DNA of 64,000 nt from assembly GCF_001021975.1 (NCBI RefSeq), contig NZ_CP009928.1, forward strand, positions 4,158,001 through 4,222,000. Reading direction: 5' to 3'. This document shows, in pieces, positions 54,614 to 63,360 of the stretch; within the stretch, counting starts at the first letter, position 1; every line of letters starts with the position of its first letter. Both the position numbers and the translations under genes were made by a program. Origin of the DNA: Chryseobacterium gallinarum (GTDB lineage: Bacteria; Bacteroidota; Bacteroidia; Flavobacteriales; Weeksellaceae). Under the pieces are notes generated by a model that was not told where the DNA came from, did no database searches, and worked only from the letters and a program-made list of their open reading frames with translations.

Positions 54614-54708
54614 GCGAAAAGGCAAACCGCGAAGTGGCCTGCCTGCTTATGTTAAGCATATTTGGCATTTTACCTTTTACTTTACCCCACTGCTTTTTGT
54701 CTTTTCGC
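54614..54708. repeat. Imperfect inverted repeat between HlyD and MFS genes
   Basis: GCGAAAAGGCAAA at 54614-54626 and TTTTTGTCTTTTCGC around 54694-54708 are complementary with few mismatches. A smaller GCTTA/TAAGC hairpin lies at 54645-54657. The element fills most of the 255-bp spacer. Confidence 0.55.
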
Positions 54709-54765
54709 ATTTTTATTATAAACAAAATGAATTTACTGATTCACCTTCTTAGCTTTTAAACTACT

Positions 54766-56328
54766 ATGCAGCACAATACAGTTTATCATAAATGGTTACC
54801 GCAATGGTTAAAATTGCCTCTTCTTATCCTGGCATTATTCCCTCACATCATGTTGTTGTCATTGCTGCATTCCAATAGTGCTTTCACCTCTTCTTTTATG
54901 GATGTGGATTCAGATGACATTCAATATCTGATGATGCTGATGTATGGAACATTCGTAGTCACTCTTTTGGTTTTACAGCGGTTTATGTCGTATTTCAGTG
55001 TGAAGTATTATGTACTGCTTATGTCTTCCGTTTCTGTGATCCTTCTTTATATCTTATCTGTCACCAATGATTATCATGTCATTCTGGTAATCCGCTTTTT
55101 AGAAGGCTTTTTTGGATTGCTGGAAGGGGCTGTTTTCCTTCCATTAATCATCGCTGAATTAAAAACAAAACATGCAAAGGTTATCGCTTACCTTTTCATG
55201 TATGCTCTTATGCTGACAGGGGGAACTGTAACGACTACCCTGCTTAAATCAAGCATCCAGGATTATGATTTTCAGCATATGATTTTAATGATGGCTTACT
55301 TTCATGTTTTCGTTTTGATTCTGGGCTTTGTTATTTTCAACAAGAACCGTTTCTTCCCCAAAAAACCGTTATACCAAATGGATATCCCAAGCTGGTTTTT
55401 GCTTTGGGTTTGCCTCCAGTCCGGGGCATATGCTATTGTGTATGGAAAGAGATTGATGTGGTTTGAATCTGATACCATCATTATTTGCATTTTTATATTC
55501 CTGATTTCCGGCGGTTTATTCATGTTGAAACAAAGGAATTCAAAACGTCCTTTATTTCATTATGAAATTTTCAGTTCAAAAAATGTGATTGCAGGAATGA
55601 TCTTGTTTTTCATTTTCTATCTCATTCGTTCAGGGCTAAATAATGTATACGGCATTATGGCAACAGTATGGAGATGGCCGTGGGATTATATTGTTAACAT
55701 CCAGTACTGGAATGTGGCAGGAACACTCATTGGAGTTCTTTTATCAGGAATTTGCCTGGTTCGTGGCATTTCATCCAGGATTGTATTCTTTACAGGTTTT
55801 CTCCTGCTCGCAATAGACTGTGCATGGTTTACCTACACCTTTTACCCTGACACCACCTTAGCAACTATCTGCCCGCCGCTGTTCCTACAGGGGGTAGCAC
55901 AAGGATTGTTATTTACTCCTTTGGTATTCTTTCTGATTTCAGGAATGCCGGAAGAATTTGTAGCTAATGCCAGTGCAATGGGAACCACTACCCGCTTCTG
56001 GGCCACAGCCATTGGGTATGCCTTAATGCAAAACCTGATGTTATTTCTGACATTAAAGCATTCCGATACCTTAAGTTTTAATCTTACAGCTACCAATCCT
56101 GTTTTTTATACGCAGTGGAACCAGGTTTTTGGAACCCATATTTCAAAACTTCCCGTTAATGAATCGTTATCAGTGACTGCAGGAACTTTTAAAGCAAAAA
56201 TTACAGCACAATCCATTCTTCTTTCCAATATGGAAATTTTCACAGGATTATTCTGGCTGGCTTTGATTACAGCCCTTCTTTTGCTGCTTTACCATCCGGT
56301 AAAGATAGCAGTGAGAAATATTATGTAA
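54766..56328 (+). CDS. MFS drug-efflux-type transporter
   Basis: A 520-residue inner-membrane protein with about 14 hydrophobic segments (starting LPLLILALFPHIMLLSLLHS, VRFLEGFFGLLEGAVFLPLIIAEL). The GGxxG-like LFMYALMLTGGTVTTTLL is also seen. It belongs with EmrB/QacA-like members that work with HlyD and TolC to export small molecules. Two acidic residues near the N-terminus lie in DVDSDDIQYL. The 255-bp gap to HlyD is larger than usual and contains hairpin repeats, but gene order supports one pump. Confidence 0.82.
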   Translation: MQHNTVYHKWLPQWLKLPLLILALFPHIMLLSLLHSNSAFTSSFMDVDSDDIQYLMMLMYGTFVVTLLVLQRFMSYFSVKYYVLLMSSVSVILLYILSVTNDYHVILVIRFLEGFFGLLEGAVFLPLIIAELKTKHAKVIAYLFMYALMLTGGTVTTTLLKSSIQDYDFQHMILMMAYFHVFVLILGFVIFNKNRFFPKKPLYQMDIPSWFLLWVCLQSGAYAIVYGKRLMWFESDTIIICIFIFLISGGLFMLKQRNSKRPLFHYEIFSSKNVIAGMILFFIFYLIRSGLNNVYGIMATVWRWPWDYIVNIQYWNVAGTLIGVLLSGICLVRGISSRIVFFTGFLLLAIDCAWFTYTFYPDTTLATICPPLFLQGVAQGLLFTPLVFFLISGMPEEFVANASAMGTTTRFWATAIGYALMQNLMLFLTLKHSDTLSFNLTATNPVFYTQWNQVFGTHISKLPVNESLSVTAGTFKAKITAQSILLSNMEIFTGLFWLALITALLLLLYHPVKIAVRNIM

Positions 56329-56330
56329 AG

Positions 56331-56499
56331 GAGGGAAGCTGGAGGCTGGAAGTCCGAAGTTCCTGAAGTCTTAAAAATAATCTGAGCTCTTATTGATTGA
56401 ATAAAACCTTAAATCTCTTTACAATAATTCCCTTAAAATAACAGCCCCTCCCAAACGACAAAATCAAACTTCCAGCTTCCCTCTCCCAGCTTCCAGCCT
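56331..56499. repeat. Long inverted repeat with CTTCCAGCTTCC arms (copy 2)
   Basis: Left arm GAGGGAAGCTGGAGGCTGGA around 56331-56350 and right arm ACTTCCAGCTTCCCTCTCCC around 56468-56487, extended to 56499, are largely complementary. They directly follow the MFS stop at 56328. Confidence 0.7.
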
Positions 56500-56561
56500 A
56501 ACCAACTTTGGCCGGTTTATTGTTGCTTGTTTTTCACTACAAAACCACAAAAAGCGATCGT

Positions 56562-57923
56562 ATGGAAATTGAAAAAATTTTACTGCGCCAAAGAGATTTT
56601 TTTATGACGCAGCAGACCAAAAGTCTTGCTTTTAGAAAAATGTACCTTGAGAAGCTTCGGAATCTTATTATTTCCAATGAAAATGTACTCTATGAAGCCA
56701 TCCATAAAGACTTTGGCAAATCCAGATTTGATACTTTCACTACAGAGATTTCCTTTATTCTGAATGATATTGATTATTATATAAAAAATTTAAAATCTCT
56801 TGCCAAACCTGAAAAAGTTAGAACAAACCTTGTTAATCAACTTGGGAAAAGTAAAATTTATTCCGAACCCCTTGGCTGTACTTTAATCATCGGAGCCTGG
56901 AACTATCCCTACCAGCTCTCATTATCCCCTATGATAGCAGCCATTGCAGCGGGTAATTGTTGCATTGTGAAACCCAGTGAAATTGCTGAAAATACCATGA
57001 AGGCAATATCTTCCATAATCAACCAGAATTTTCCTTCCGAATACCTCTATGTTTACGAAGGTGGAATTAATGAAACTACAGCGCTCTTGAAGCTGAAGTT
57101 TGATAAAATATTCTTCACCGGAAGTACCCGTGTCGGGAAAATTGTCTACAAGGCCGCTGCCGAACACCTGACCCCCGTAGTGCTTGAATTGGGTGGCAAG
57201 TCTCCTGCTATTGTAACGAAGGATGCTTCCCTTGAAATAGCCGCCAGGAGAATTGTCTGGGGCAAATTTTTAAACGCCGGACAAACCTGCGTAGCTCCCG
57301 ATTACCTTTTGATTGAAGAACCTGTGCAGGAACAGTTTCTGGAAATGCTGAGAAAATACATCAAAGAGTTCCGGTACGAATCCGGGGCTGAACAATACAC
57401 CAGGATTATTAACCATAGCCATTATCAACGGCTGACCCACCTTATTGACAGAAATAAAATCTATTGCGGCGGAAATTTCAATAAGGAACAGCTTTACATA
57501 GAACCTACAATTCTGAGTGATGTGAACTGGAATGATGAAGTCATGCAGGAAGAAATTTTTGGACCGATTCTTCCCGTTATTACTTTCCAAAGTTATAATG
57601 CAGCACTGAATTCCATCATGGAACTTGAAAAGCCATTGGCAGCATATCTTTTCACCAATAATGCTGAAGAAAAAGACCTGTTCACCAAAAAATTGTCATT
57701 CGGAGGAGGCTGTATCAATGATACTGTAATGCATCTGAGTAATGATCATCTACCGTTTGGAGGAGTAGGAAGCTCAGGTTTTGGAAGTTATCATGGAAAA
57801 TATGGCTTTGCGGCCTTCTCACACCAAAAAGCCATTTTGGAAAAAAGAACATGGGGCGAACCTGATATTAAATATCCACCTTATTCTGAGAAAAAATTAA
57901 GCTGGATTAAAAAATTAATGTAA
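56562..57923 (+). CDS. Aldehyde dehydrogenase family protein
   Basis: Start set at 56562 (MEIEKILLRQRDFFMTQQTK); upstream in-frame codons read into the repeat. The 453-residue product has the family catalytic residues: active-site cysteine in NAGQTCVAPDYLL (about 246-258), general-base glutamate in LELGGKSPAIV (about 208-218), and ITFTGSTRVGKIVY-like cofactor loop (FFTGSTRVGKIV, about 185-196). Short type, no signal peptide, like class 3 long-chain or aromatic aldehyde dehydrogenases. It may detoxify aldehydes and may be co-regulated with the efflux pump, but there is a 230-bp repeat between them. Confidence 0.92.
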   Translation: MEIEKILLRQRDFFMTQQTKSLAFRKMYLEKLRNLIISNENVLYEAIHKDFGKSRFDTFTTEISFILNDIDYYIKNLKSLAKPEKVRTNLVNQLGKSKIYSEPLGCTLIIGAWNYPYQLSLSPMIAAIAAGNCCIVKPSEIAENTMKAISSIINQNFPSEYLYVYEGGINETTALLKLKFDKIFFTGSTRVGKIVYKAAAEHLTPVVLELGGKSPAIVTKDASLEIAARRIVWGKFLNAGQTCVAPDYLLIEEPVQEQFLEMLRKYIKEFRYESGAEQYTRIINHSHYQRLTHLIDRNKIYCGGNFNKEQLYIEPTILSDVNWNDEVMQEEIFGPILPVITFQSYNAALNSIMELEKPLAAYLFTNNAEEKDLFTKKLSFGGGCINDTVMHLSNDHLPFGGVGSSGFGSYHGKYGFAAFSHQKAILEKRTWGEPDIKYPPYSEKKLSWIKKLM

Positions 57924-57996
57924 TTAATCCCAAAATGGAGAATTTTAAAAATGATATTGTAGTTTTATTTCTGTTAATCAACAAAATAAAAACATT

Positions 57997-58182
57997 ATGA
58001 AAAATTTAAAAAAATTATCTTGTGATCAGTTAAGAACTGTTTCAGGAAAAGATTCTTGTGTTGCGACATGCTCTAATGGTTCTTTTGTATATGTTAGTTC
58101 ATGTACATCATGTATCGATTATTCAGGTGGAGCAGCATGTTATAATTCACATGAGCAGAGCATTTATGTTGAAACCTGCTAA
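57997..58182 (+). CDS. Cysteine-rich peptide with bacteriocin-like double-glycine-type leader
   Basis: A 61-residue product. Residues 1-18 (MKNLKKLSCDQLRTVSGK) look like the leader of small secreted bacteriocin-like peptides of Chryseobacterium and relatives (LKKLSREQ-type followed by a GG or similar cleavage pair, here GK). The rest has six cysteines at 21, 25, 36, 39, 48 and 61, ending on one, with glycines and serines between. This fits disulfides or post-translational bonds. The ATG follows a plausible A-rich leader. No modification or C39 transporter gene is adjacent. A perfect 20-bp hairpin follows. Function unknown. Confidence 0.7.
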   Translation: MKNLKKLSCDQLRTVSGKDSCVATCSNGSFVYVSSCTSCIDYSGGAACYNSHEQSIYVETC

Positions 58183-58195
58183 GCAAAATTTACGT

Positions 58196-58237
58196 AATAA
58201 TAATTCCTGTTACAAAATTGTAACAGGAATTATTATT
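58196..58237. terminator. Perfect 20-bp stem-loop between convergent genes
   Basis: Arms 58196-58215 and 58218-58237 are exact complements around TTACAA-AA-TTGTAA. It sits 14 nt past the peptide stop and 15 nt past the thioredoxin-like stop, so it can end both transcripts. Confidence 0.8.
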
Positions 58238-58251
58238 ATCAAACAGTACGT

Positions 58252-58821
58252 CTACTTTTTAGTTTTCCAAGTTTCAAAAAATTCTTTTACTCTGGATAAA
58301 TCATAACCATTTCCTTCTTCTAATGGTTTACTATCCTGAACATGAATCATTTTACCATTTGTATCTAAAACAATGAAAACCGGATATCCATATTTTTCCC
58401 CGGGCTTCCCATATCTTGATAGGACTTTTTCATTTTTATTTTCAGGAGAATCATTCAAATGATAATAAAGGTAATTTTTATCTACAACTTCCTTCAGTTC
58501 AGGAGTTGTTTGTACAAAGTTATTAAAACGAAGGCACCATCCACACCAGTTTCCGCCGGCCTGAATCATAATATTCTTACCTTCCTTTTTCGCCTGAGCA
58601 ACCAGCTTTTTAATATCTGCTTCAGCATCAGCCTTTGGATTATAAGGTTTAGGAAGCTTCGCTTTTTCTTCAGCTGCTTTTTTCTTTGCTTCCAGTTCTG
58701 CATGATCCGTTTTTACCAAAAGGGTATTATCCCCTTTCCTTTCCTCCTTTGGTTTATTGGTAGCCTGGGAAAAGCCAAGTACACTTAATCCCAGGAAAGC
58801 TATACATATCAGTTTTTTCAT
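58252..58821 (-). CDS. Secreted thioredoxin-like protein
   Basis: A 189-residue protein with signal peptide MKKLICIAFLGLSVLGFSQ, then a charged linker of about 50 residues (KPKEERKGDNTLLVKTDHAELEAKKKAAEEKAKLPKPYNPKAD). The thioredoxin fold then follows, with the active site CGWC (GGNWCGWCLRFN, about 90-101) and the cis-proline region KYGYPVFIVLDTNGKMI. It is probably a periplasmic disulfide reductase or isomerase. It converges with the cysteine-rich peptide, 69 bp away; whether they work together is unknown. Confidence 0.85.
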   Translation of the reverse strand: MKKLICIAFLGLSVLGFSQATNKPKEERKGDNTLLVKTDHAELEAKKKAAEEKAKLPKPYNPKADAEADIKKLVAQAKKEGKNIMIQAGGNWCGWCLRFNNFVQTTPELKEVVDKNYLYYHLNDSPENKNEKVLSRYGKPGEKYGYPVFIVLDTNGKMIHVQDSKPLEEGNGYDLSRVKEFFETWKTKK

Positions 58822-58901
58822 AATATAAAAATAAAAAAATAATACTTATCCCCCAGCAAAAATAGAACCATAATTTTATTATCACTAGATTTGCATGTTT
58901 T

Positions 58902-59786
58902 ATGAATTTCCTGATCAAAATATTATTTTTTGTTTCCAAACTACCACTGAGAGTATTGTATATTTTCTCAGACATTATCTTTTTTTTAAACTATTATCTG
59001 GTAGGATATAGAAAAAATGTCATTACCCAAAATCTGAAAAACTCTTTCCCGGATAAGTCTGACGAAGAAATAAGAAAAATCCGTAAGAAATTTTATCGCA
59101 ATTTTTCAGATTATCTGGTAGAAACCATTAAATCTTTCAGTATTTCTGAAACGGAATCAAGAGTCAGAATGCAGCATATCAACCAGGAACTGTTTCATGA
59201 TGCCAAAAAAGAAGGAAAAAATATCATTTTACTGGCAGGACACGTTTTCAATTGGGAATGGATCAATGCGTTGGCCAGAGTTATACCACAATCTCACTGC
59301 CATCCTGTCTACAGAAAAGTAAATAGTGACTTCTGGGAAAATCAGATGAAGAAAGTCAGGAATAAATTCGGAAATGAAGCTTTGGAAGCCAATTCCGTTA
59401 TATTAAATATATTCCGTTCTAAAAACAATGGTGATTCGGCATATATGTTTGTGGCTGATCAGACCCCGCATTTTGCCCATGTTACTTATGGCTTAGAATT
59501 CCTGAACCAACGGACTCCTGTTTTCATAGGCTATGATAAACTGGCTACAAGAATGGACCTCATTTTTATTTACTGTGAAATGAAGAAGGTAAAACGTGGC
59601 TATTACCAGGTTAATTATCACAGAATAGAACCTGATGGCGAAAAGTTTACCGAATATGAGGTGGTAAGAAAGTTCCACAAATTACTGGAAAACACCTTAC
59701 ACAAACATCCTGATAATTACCTCTGGTCTCACCGTAAATGGAAATACCAGGACTCTATCAAAACGTATGATTCTGAAAAAAATTAG
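58902..59786 (+). CDS. Lipid A-type lysophospholipid acyltransferase (HtrB/LpxL-like)
   Basis: A 294-residue membrane-associated protein with an N-terminal hydrophobic helix (about 1-40, LIKILFFVSKLPLRVLYIFSDII). The acyltransferase motif HxxxxE/W appears in LAGHVFNWEWINAL (about 110-123). ADQTPHFAH and TRMDLIFIY are typical of late acyltransferases that add fatty acids to lipid A. A TAGATTTG -7 element lies at 58886-58893, so the leader is very short. It is 6 nt upstream of the glycosyltransferase, as one unit. Confidence 0.88.
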   Translation: MNFLIKILFFVSKLPLRVLYIFSDIIFFLNYYLVGYRKNVITQNLKNSFPDKSDEEIRKIRKKFYRNFSDYLVETIKSFSISETESRVRMQHINQELFHDAKKEGKNIILLAGHVFNWEWINALARVIPQSHCHPVYRKVNSDFWENQMKKVRNKFGNEALEANSVILNIFRSKNNGDSAYMFVADQTPHFAHVTYGLEFLNQRTPVFIGYDKLATRMDLIFIYCEMKKVKRGYYQVNYHRIEPDGEKFTEYEVVRKFHKLLENTLHKHPDNYLWSHRKWKYQDSIKTYDSEKN

Positions 59787-59792
59787 ATTGAA

Positions 59793-60776
59793 ATGCAGAA
59801 AAAACTGGCAGTTGCCATCTTAAACTGGAATGGAAAAAACTGGCTTGAGAAATTTCTTCCAGGCGTGGTCCAATCTTCTCAAAATGCAGATATCTTTGTT
59901 ATTGACAATCTTTCTACAGATGATTCTATAGAATTTGTAGAATCTCATTTTCCTACCGTAACAATTATCCGAAACAATAAAAACCACGGATTTGCCGGCG
60001 GTTATAACGAAGGATTAAAAAGTATTACCCATGAATTTTACTGCCTTCTGAATTCTGATGTAGAGGTTACCGCAAACTGGATAGATCCTGTATTGGAATT
60101 GTTTGAAAAAGACCTTCAGATCTCAGCAATACAGCCCAAAGTTTTATCTTATGATTATAAGGAATATTTTGAGTTTGCAGGAGCTGCAGGCGGTTTGATT
60201 GATAATCTGGGCTATCCTTATTGCCGGGGAAGGATTTTTGATGACCTGGAAGAAGATAAAGGTCAGTATAATGATGAAACAGAAATTTTCTGGGCTTCCG
60301 GATGCTGTTTTTTCATCCGCTCTAAAGATTTCTGGGACCAGCAAGGTTTTGATGAAAGATTTTTTGCCCACCAGGAAGAAATAGATCTATGCTGGAGGCT
60401 TATCAATTCGGGAAAAAAGATTTTTTATACTGCGAAATCAACGGTATATCATGTAGGTGGCGGAACTTTAAACAAGCAAAATGCTCAAAAAACCTATTTA
60501 AATATCAGGAACAATCTTTCTATGATGTTAAAAAACCTGCCTTTTCCAAGGCTGATCTGGCTGATCTTTTTCAGGCTGTGCCTGGATGGTGTTGCGGGGA
60601 TTTATTTCGGATTGAAGCATGGTTTTCCTCATTTATGGGCTGTTGTAAGAGCCCACTTTGGGTTTTATGCACAGGCTCCGGGAACCTGGAAACTCAGACA
60701 AAAACATCAGAAAGAAAAATTCTATCAATCAAAATGGCTCATTTTTAAACATTTTTTAGGCGGGAAAAATAGTTAA
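59793..60776 (+). CDS. Family 2 glycosyltransferase
   Basis: A 327-residue protein with the GT2 nucleotide-binding start MQKKLAVAILNWNGKNWLEKFL, the DNLSTDDSIEFVESHFPTV segment, the DxD-like LLNSDVEVT (about 84-92) and the acceptor-side ED/WRL region (HQEEIDLCWRLINSGKK, about 193-209). The last 80 residues are hydrophobic and basic. It probably adds a sugar to a lipid-linked or surface polysaccharide. It is in the same operon as the acyltransferase. Confidence 0.9.
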   Translation: MQKKLAVAILNWNGKNWLEKFLPGVVQSSQNADIFVIDNLSTDDSIEFVESHFPTVTIIRNNKNHGFAGGYNEGLKSITHEFYCLLNSDVEVTANWIDPVLELFEKDLQISAIQPKVLSYDYKEYFEFAGAAGGLIDNLGYPYCRGRIFDDLEEDKGQYNDETEIFWASGCCFFIRSKDFWDQQGFDERFFAHQEEIDLCWRLINSGKKIFYTAKSTVYHVGGGTLNKQNAQKTYLNIRNNLSMMLKNLPFPRLIWLIFFRLCLDGVAGIYFGLKHGFPHLWAVVRAHFGFYAQAPGTWKLRQKHQKEKFYQSKWLIFKHFLGGKNS

Positions 60777-60901
60777 AGATTGCAGATTAAAATCTCTTTC
60801 TTTGAATTTTAAATATTAATTTTAATCAACAGAAAAAATCATCCTTCAACGTTTAAATTTTAACCAGGAGAAGAAACAAAAAAACAACTAATTTACAATA
60901 A

Positions 60902-61456
60902 ATGGATTTCTGCGCAATAGATTTTGAAACAGCTACTCACGAGAAAAGTTCTGCTTGTGAAATGGGAATTTGTGTGGTACAGGATTCTAAAATTGTAGAG
61001 ACTAAGACCTGGCTGATCAAGCCACCCAGCTTTCCATATTTCAATAAATTTAATATTGCAGTACATGGAATTCAGCCTGAAGATGTAAAGGACGCTCCTA
61101 CTTTTGATGAAATATGGTATGAAGCTCAAGAAATGATGTATGGAAGCCTGATGATTGCCCACAATGCAGGTTTTGATGCTTCAGTTTTAAGGGGATGTTT
61201 TGAGCATTACGGAATGTTTACGCCCAAGCTCAATTACCTGTGCAGTATACAACTCGCTAAAAAGTCATGGAATTATCTTCCCAGGTATGGTTTAAAGCCT
61301 CTTGCTGAATATCATCAGATCGAATTTAATCACCACAGAGCCGGGGCTGATGCGGAAGTTTGCGCCAAAATATCCCTGCTTGCTTTTGAAAAACTGTTCA
61401 TCACCAGTAATGATGAAGTCAATGAATATATGAAAGCAAAAATCAGGAAGCTTTGA
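60902..61456 (+). CDS. DEDDh-family 3'-5' exonuclease
   Basis: A 184-residue protein with the DnaQ-like active site: D7 and E9 (MDFCAIDFETAT), a third acidic residue in MIAHNAGFDASVLR (about 84-96), and the HxxxxD pair in HHRAGADAEVCAKI (about 146-158). It trims single-stranded DNA or RNA from the 3' end. It is similar to the proofreading subunit of DNA polymerase III or to small ExoX-like enzymes. No operon partner. Confidence 0.9.
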   Translation: MDFCAIDFETATHEKSSACEMGICVVQDSKIVETKTWLIKPPSFPYFNKFNIAVHGIQPEDVKDAPTFDEIWYEAQEMMYGSLMIAHNAGFDASVLRGCFEHYGMFTPKLNYLCSIQLAKKSWNYLPRYGLKPLAEYHQIEFNHHRAGADAEVCAKISLLAFEKLFITSNDEVNEYMKAKIRKL

Positions 61457-61517
61457 TTCCTATTTGACCACAGAATACGGATATAGTTTTTCTGATCTTA
61501 TTTGCTGTTCAGGATTT

Positions 61518-61552
61518 TAATCACAGATTTTGCAGATTGGCACAGATGATTT
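61518..61552. repeat. Solo half of the CAGAT hairpin repeat
   Basis: TAATCACAGATTTTGCAGAT, then TGGCACAGATGATT, is one arm of the repeat family at 26718 and 26862, without its inverted partner. It lies between the exonuclease and apaG genes. Confidence 0.65.
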
Positions 61553-61591
61553 ATGTATAATATTCCTTTATCCTGTATCTGCTTTTTTACT

Positions 61592-61981
61592 TCAATTGCT
61601 TAGAACTTCAGATAGCAGATTAAATTTCGGAATATCTATTTCAAAGGTTTCCTGCGTCTCAAGGTTTTTAACCAGGTATTTTCCGCTCATATTTCCCACT
61701 CCGGAACGAAGCATTACATTCGAGAAATAAGCAAAATTTTCATTTGTTCCTATTTCCGGTGTTAACCCGATTACTCCGTCTCCTATAATCTCCGTATATC
61801 CAAAGCCTACATCAAAAATCAACCATTTCCTTTTCAGTACTTTTATAGGAAAGCTTCCATCATTTTCTATAGTGATACTGTATTTGAAAACATATCGGTT
61901 TTCGGATGGGTAACTGTTTTTACTATCATATTCAGGTATTACTGAAACTTTGATATTGGAAGTCATTTTTGAAAACATCAT
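61592..61981 (-). CDS. apaG: ApaG protein
   Basis: A 129-residue single-domain protein of the ApaG fold (immunoglobulin-like). The conserved core is KYSITIENDGSFPIKVLKRKWLIFD, GVIGLTPEIGTNENFAYFSNV and SGKYLV (about 30-105). Members are linked to cobalt and magnesium efflux in early work, and to polyphosphate or nucleotide binding later, so the role is uncertain. Length is normal. Confidence 0.92.
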   Translation of the reverse strand: MMFSKMTSNIKVSVIPEYDSKNSYPSENRYVFKYSITIENDGSFPIKVLKRKWLIFDVGFGYTEIIGDGVIGLTPEIGTNENFAYFSNVMLRSGVGNMSGKYLVKNLETQETFEIDIPKFNLLSEVLSN

Positions 61982-62007
61982 TGTAGTATTTCCTTAATAG
62001 ATACAAA

Positions 62008-62033
62008 AATCTCGCCTTTTTTAAGGCGAGATT
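62008..62033 (-). terminator. Terminator of odhB
   Basis: Perfect 11-bp stem AATCTCGCCTT (62008-62018) and AAGGCGAGATT (62023-62033) with a TTTT loop, 30 nt past the stop. Confidence 0.85.
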
Positions 62034-62062
62034 ATATATTTGCATTATAATTTTATTAAAAC

Positions 62063-63319
62063 TTATAAGCCAAGGCCTTTTCTTTCGTCACCTCCCATTA
62101 AAATTCCAACAGGATTATCGATAGCTTCTTTTACTGCAACAAGGAAACCTACAGATTCTTTTCCGTCGATAATTCTGTGGTCATAAGACATAGCCACATA
62201 CATCATTGGTCTGATTACCACCTGTCCGTCAACCGCTACCGGTCTCTGAATGATATTGTGCATACCTAAGATTGCAGATTGTGGCGGATTAATGATCGGT
62301 GTAGACATCATTGATCCGAAAGTACCACCGTTTGTAATGGTGAAAGTACCGCCGGTCATTTCATCTACAGTAATCTTACCGTCTCTTACTTTTGTAGCAA
62401 GGTCTTTGATATTGGCTTCGATTGCACTGAAAGACATGTTTTCTGCATTTCTCAATACAGGAACCATTAATCCTTTAGGGCCTGATACTGCAATTGAAAT
62501 ATCGCAGAAATCATAGTTTACTTTGAAGTCTCCGTCGATAGATGCGTTTACATCCGGATACATTTGTAATGCTCTTGTAACCGCTTTTGTGAAGAAGGAC
62601 ATGAAACCAAGTCCTACTCCATGTTTTTGAGCGAATTCTTCTTTATATTGTTTTCTTAATCTGAAGATTTCAGACATGTCAACTTCATTGAAAGTAGTCA
62701 ACATTGCCGTTTCATTTTTCACAGAAACTAATCTCTGAGCAATTTTTCTTCTTAAAACTGAAAGCTTGGTTGTAGTAGTAGATCTTGAACCTGTTGCAGT
62801 AAGCGGACTTCCTCCTAAAGCAGGAACTGCAGCCAACTCAGCGTCAGATTTAGTGATTCTTCCGTCTCTTCCTGTTCCTGAAACCTGTGCAGCATCTACT
62901 CCTTTTTCATCAAGGATCTTTTTAGCAGCCGGAGATGGAGCACCCGTTGCGTAAGTTTGTGCAGCAGCAACCGGAGCAGCTGGTTTTGGTGCTTCTTGTT
63001 TAGCAGGTTCAGCAGCTTTCGGAGCTTCTTCCTGTTTTGGAGCTTCAGCAGCAGGTGCACTTCCACCTTCTGGTTTTGTAGCATCCATATCAATTAAACA
63101 AACTACCTGACCTACTTGTACCACATCACCTTCTTCTGCTTTCAAAGTGATGACCCCACTTTGTTCTGCCGGCAATTCAAGAGTTGCTTTGTCTGAATCT
63201 ACTTCAGCGATAGGTTGATCCTTTTCTACATAATCACCATCTTTTACAAGCCAAGTTGCAATTTCAACTTCTGTAATTGATTCGCCCGGTGAAGGAACTT
63301 TCATTTCTAAAACTGACAT
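62063..63319 (-). CDS. odhB: 2-oxoglutarate dehydrogenase E2 (dihydrolipoyllysine succinyltransferase)
   Basis: A 418-residue protein. The lipoyl domain carries K44 in [10 protein letters not shown]. An Ala/Pro/Glu/Lys linker (about 82-125, [17 protein letters not shown]) and an E3/E1-binding domain ([29 protein letters not shown], about 128-156) follow. The catalytic domain ends with [16 protein letters not shown], holding the active histidine and aspartate. With E1 encoded just upstream it makes succinyl-CoA from 2-oxoglutarate in the citric acid cycle. Gap to sucA is 41 bp. Confidence 0.96.
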   Translation of the reverse strand: MSVLEMKVPSPGESITEVEIATWLVKDGDYVEKDQPIAEVDSDKATLELPAEQSGVITLKAEEGDVVQVGQVVCLIDMDATKPEGGSAPAAEAPKQEEAPKAAEPAKQEAPKPAAPVAAAQTYATGAPSPAAKKILDEKGVDAAQVSGTGRDGRITKSDAELAAVPALGGSPLTATGSRSTTTTKLSVLRRKIAQRLVSVKNETAMLTTFNEVDMSEIFRLRKQYKEEFAQKHGVGLGFMSFFTKAVTRALQMYPDVNASIDGDFKVNYDFCDISIAVSGPKGLMVPVLRNAENMSFSAIEANIKDLATKVRDGKITVDEMTGGTFTITNGGTFGSMMSTPIINPPQSAILGMHNIIQRPVAVDGQVVIRPMMYVAMSYDHRIIDGKESVGFLVAVKEAIDNPVGILMGGDERKGLGL

Positions 63320-63360
63320 ATTGAGTATTTTTTTATTTTTTTAATTGATTATTATTTAAA

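Noticed and set aside
58058-58306. 82-aa frame overlapping the cysteine-rich peptide
   Set aside because: It is an out-of-frame shadow that runs through the terminator hairpin; its start has no leader and no family match.
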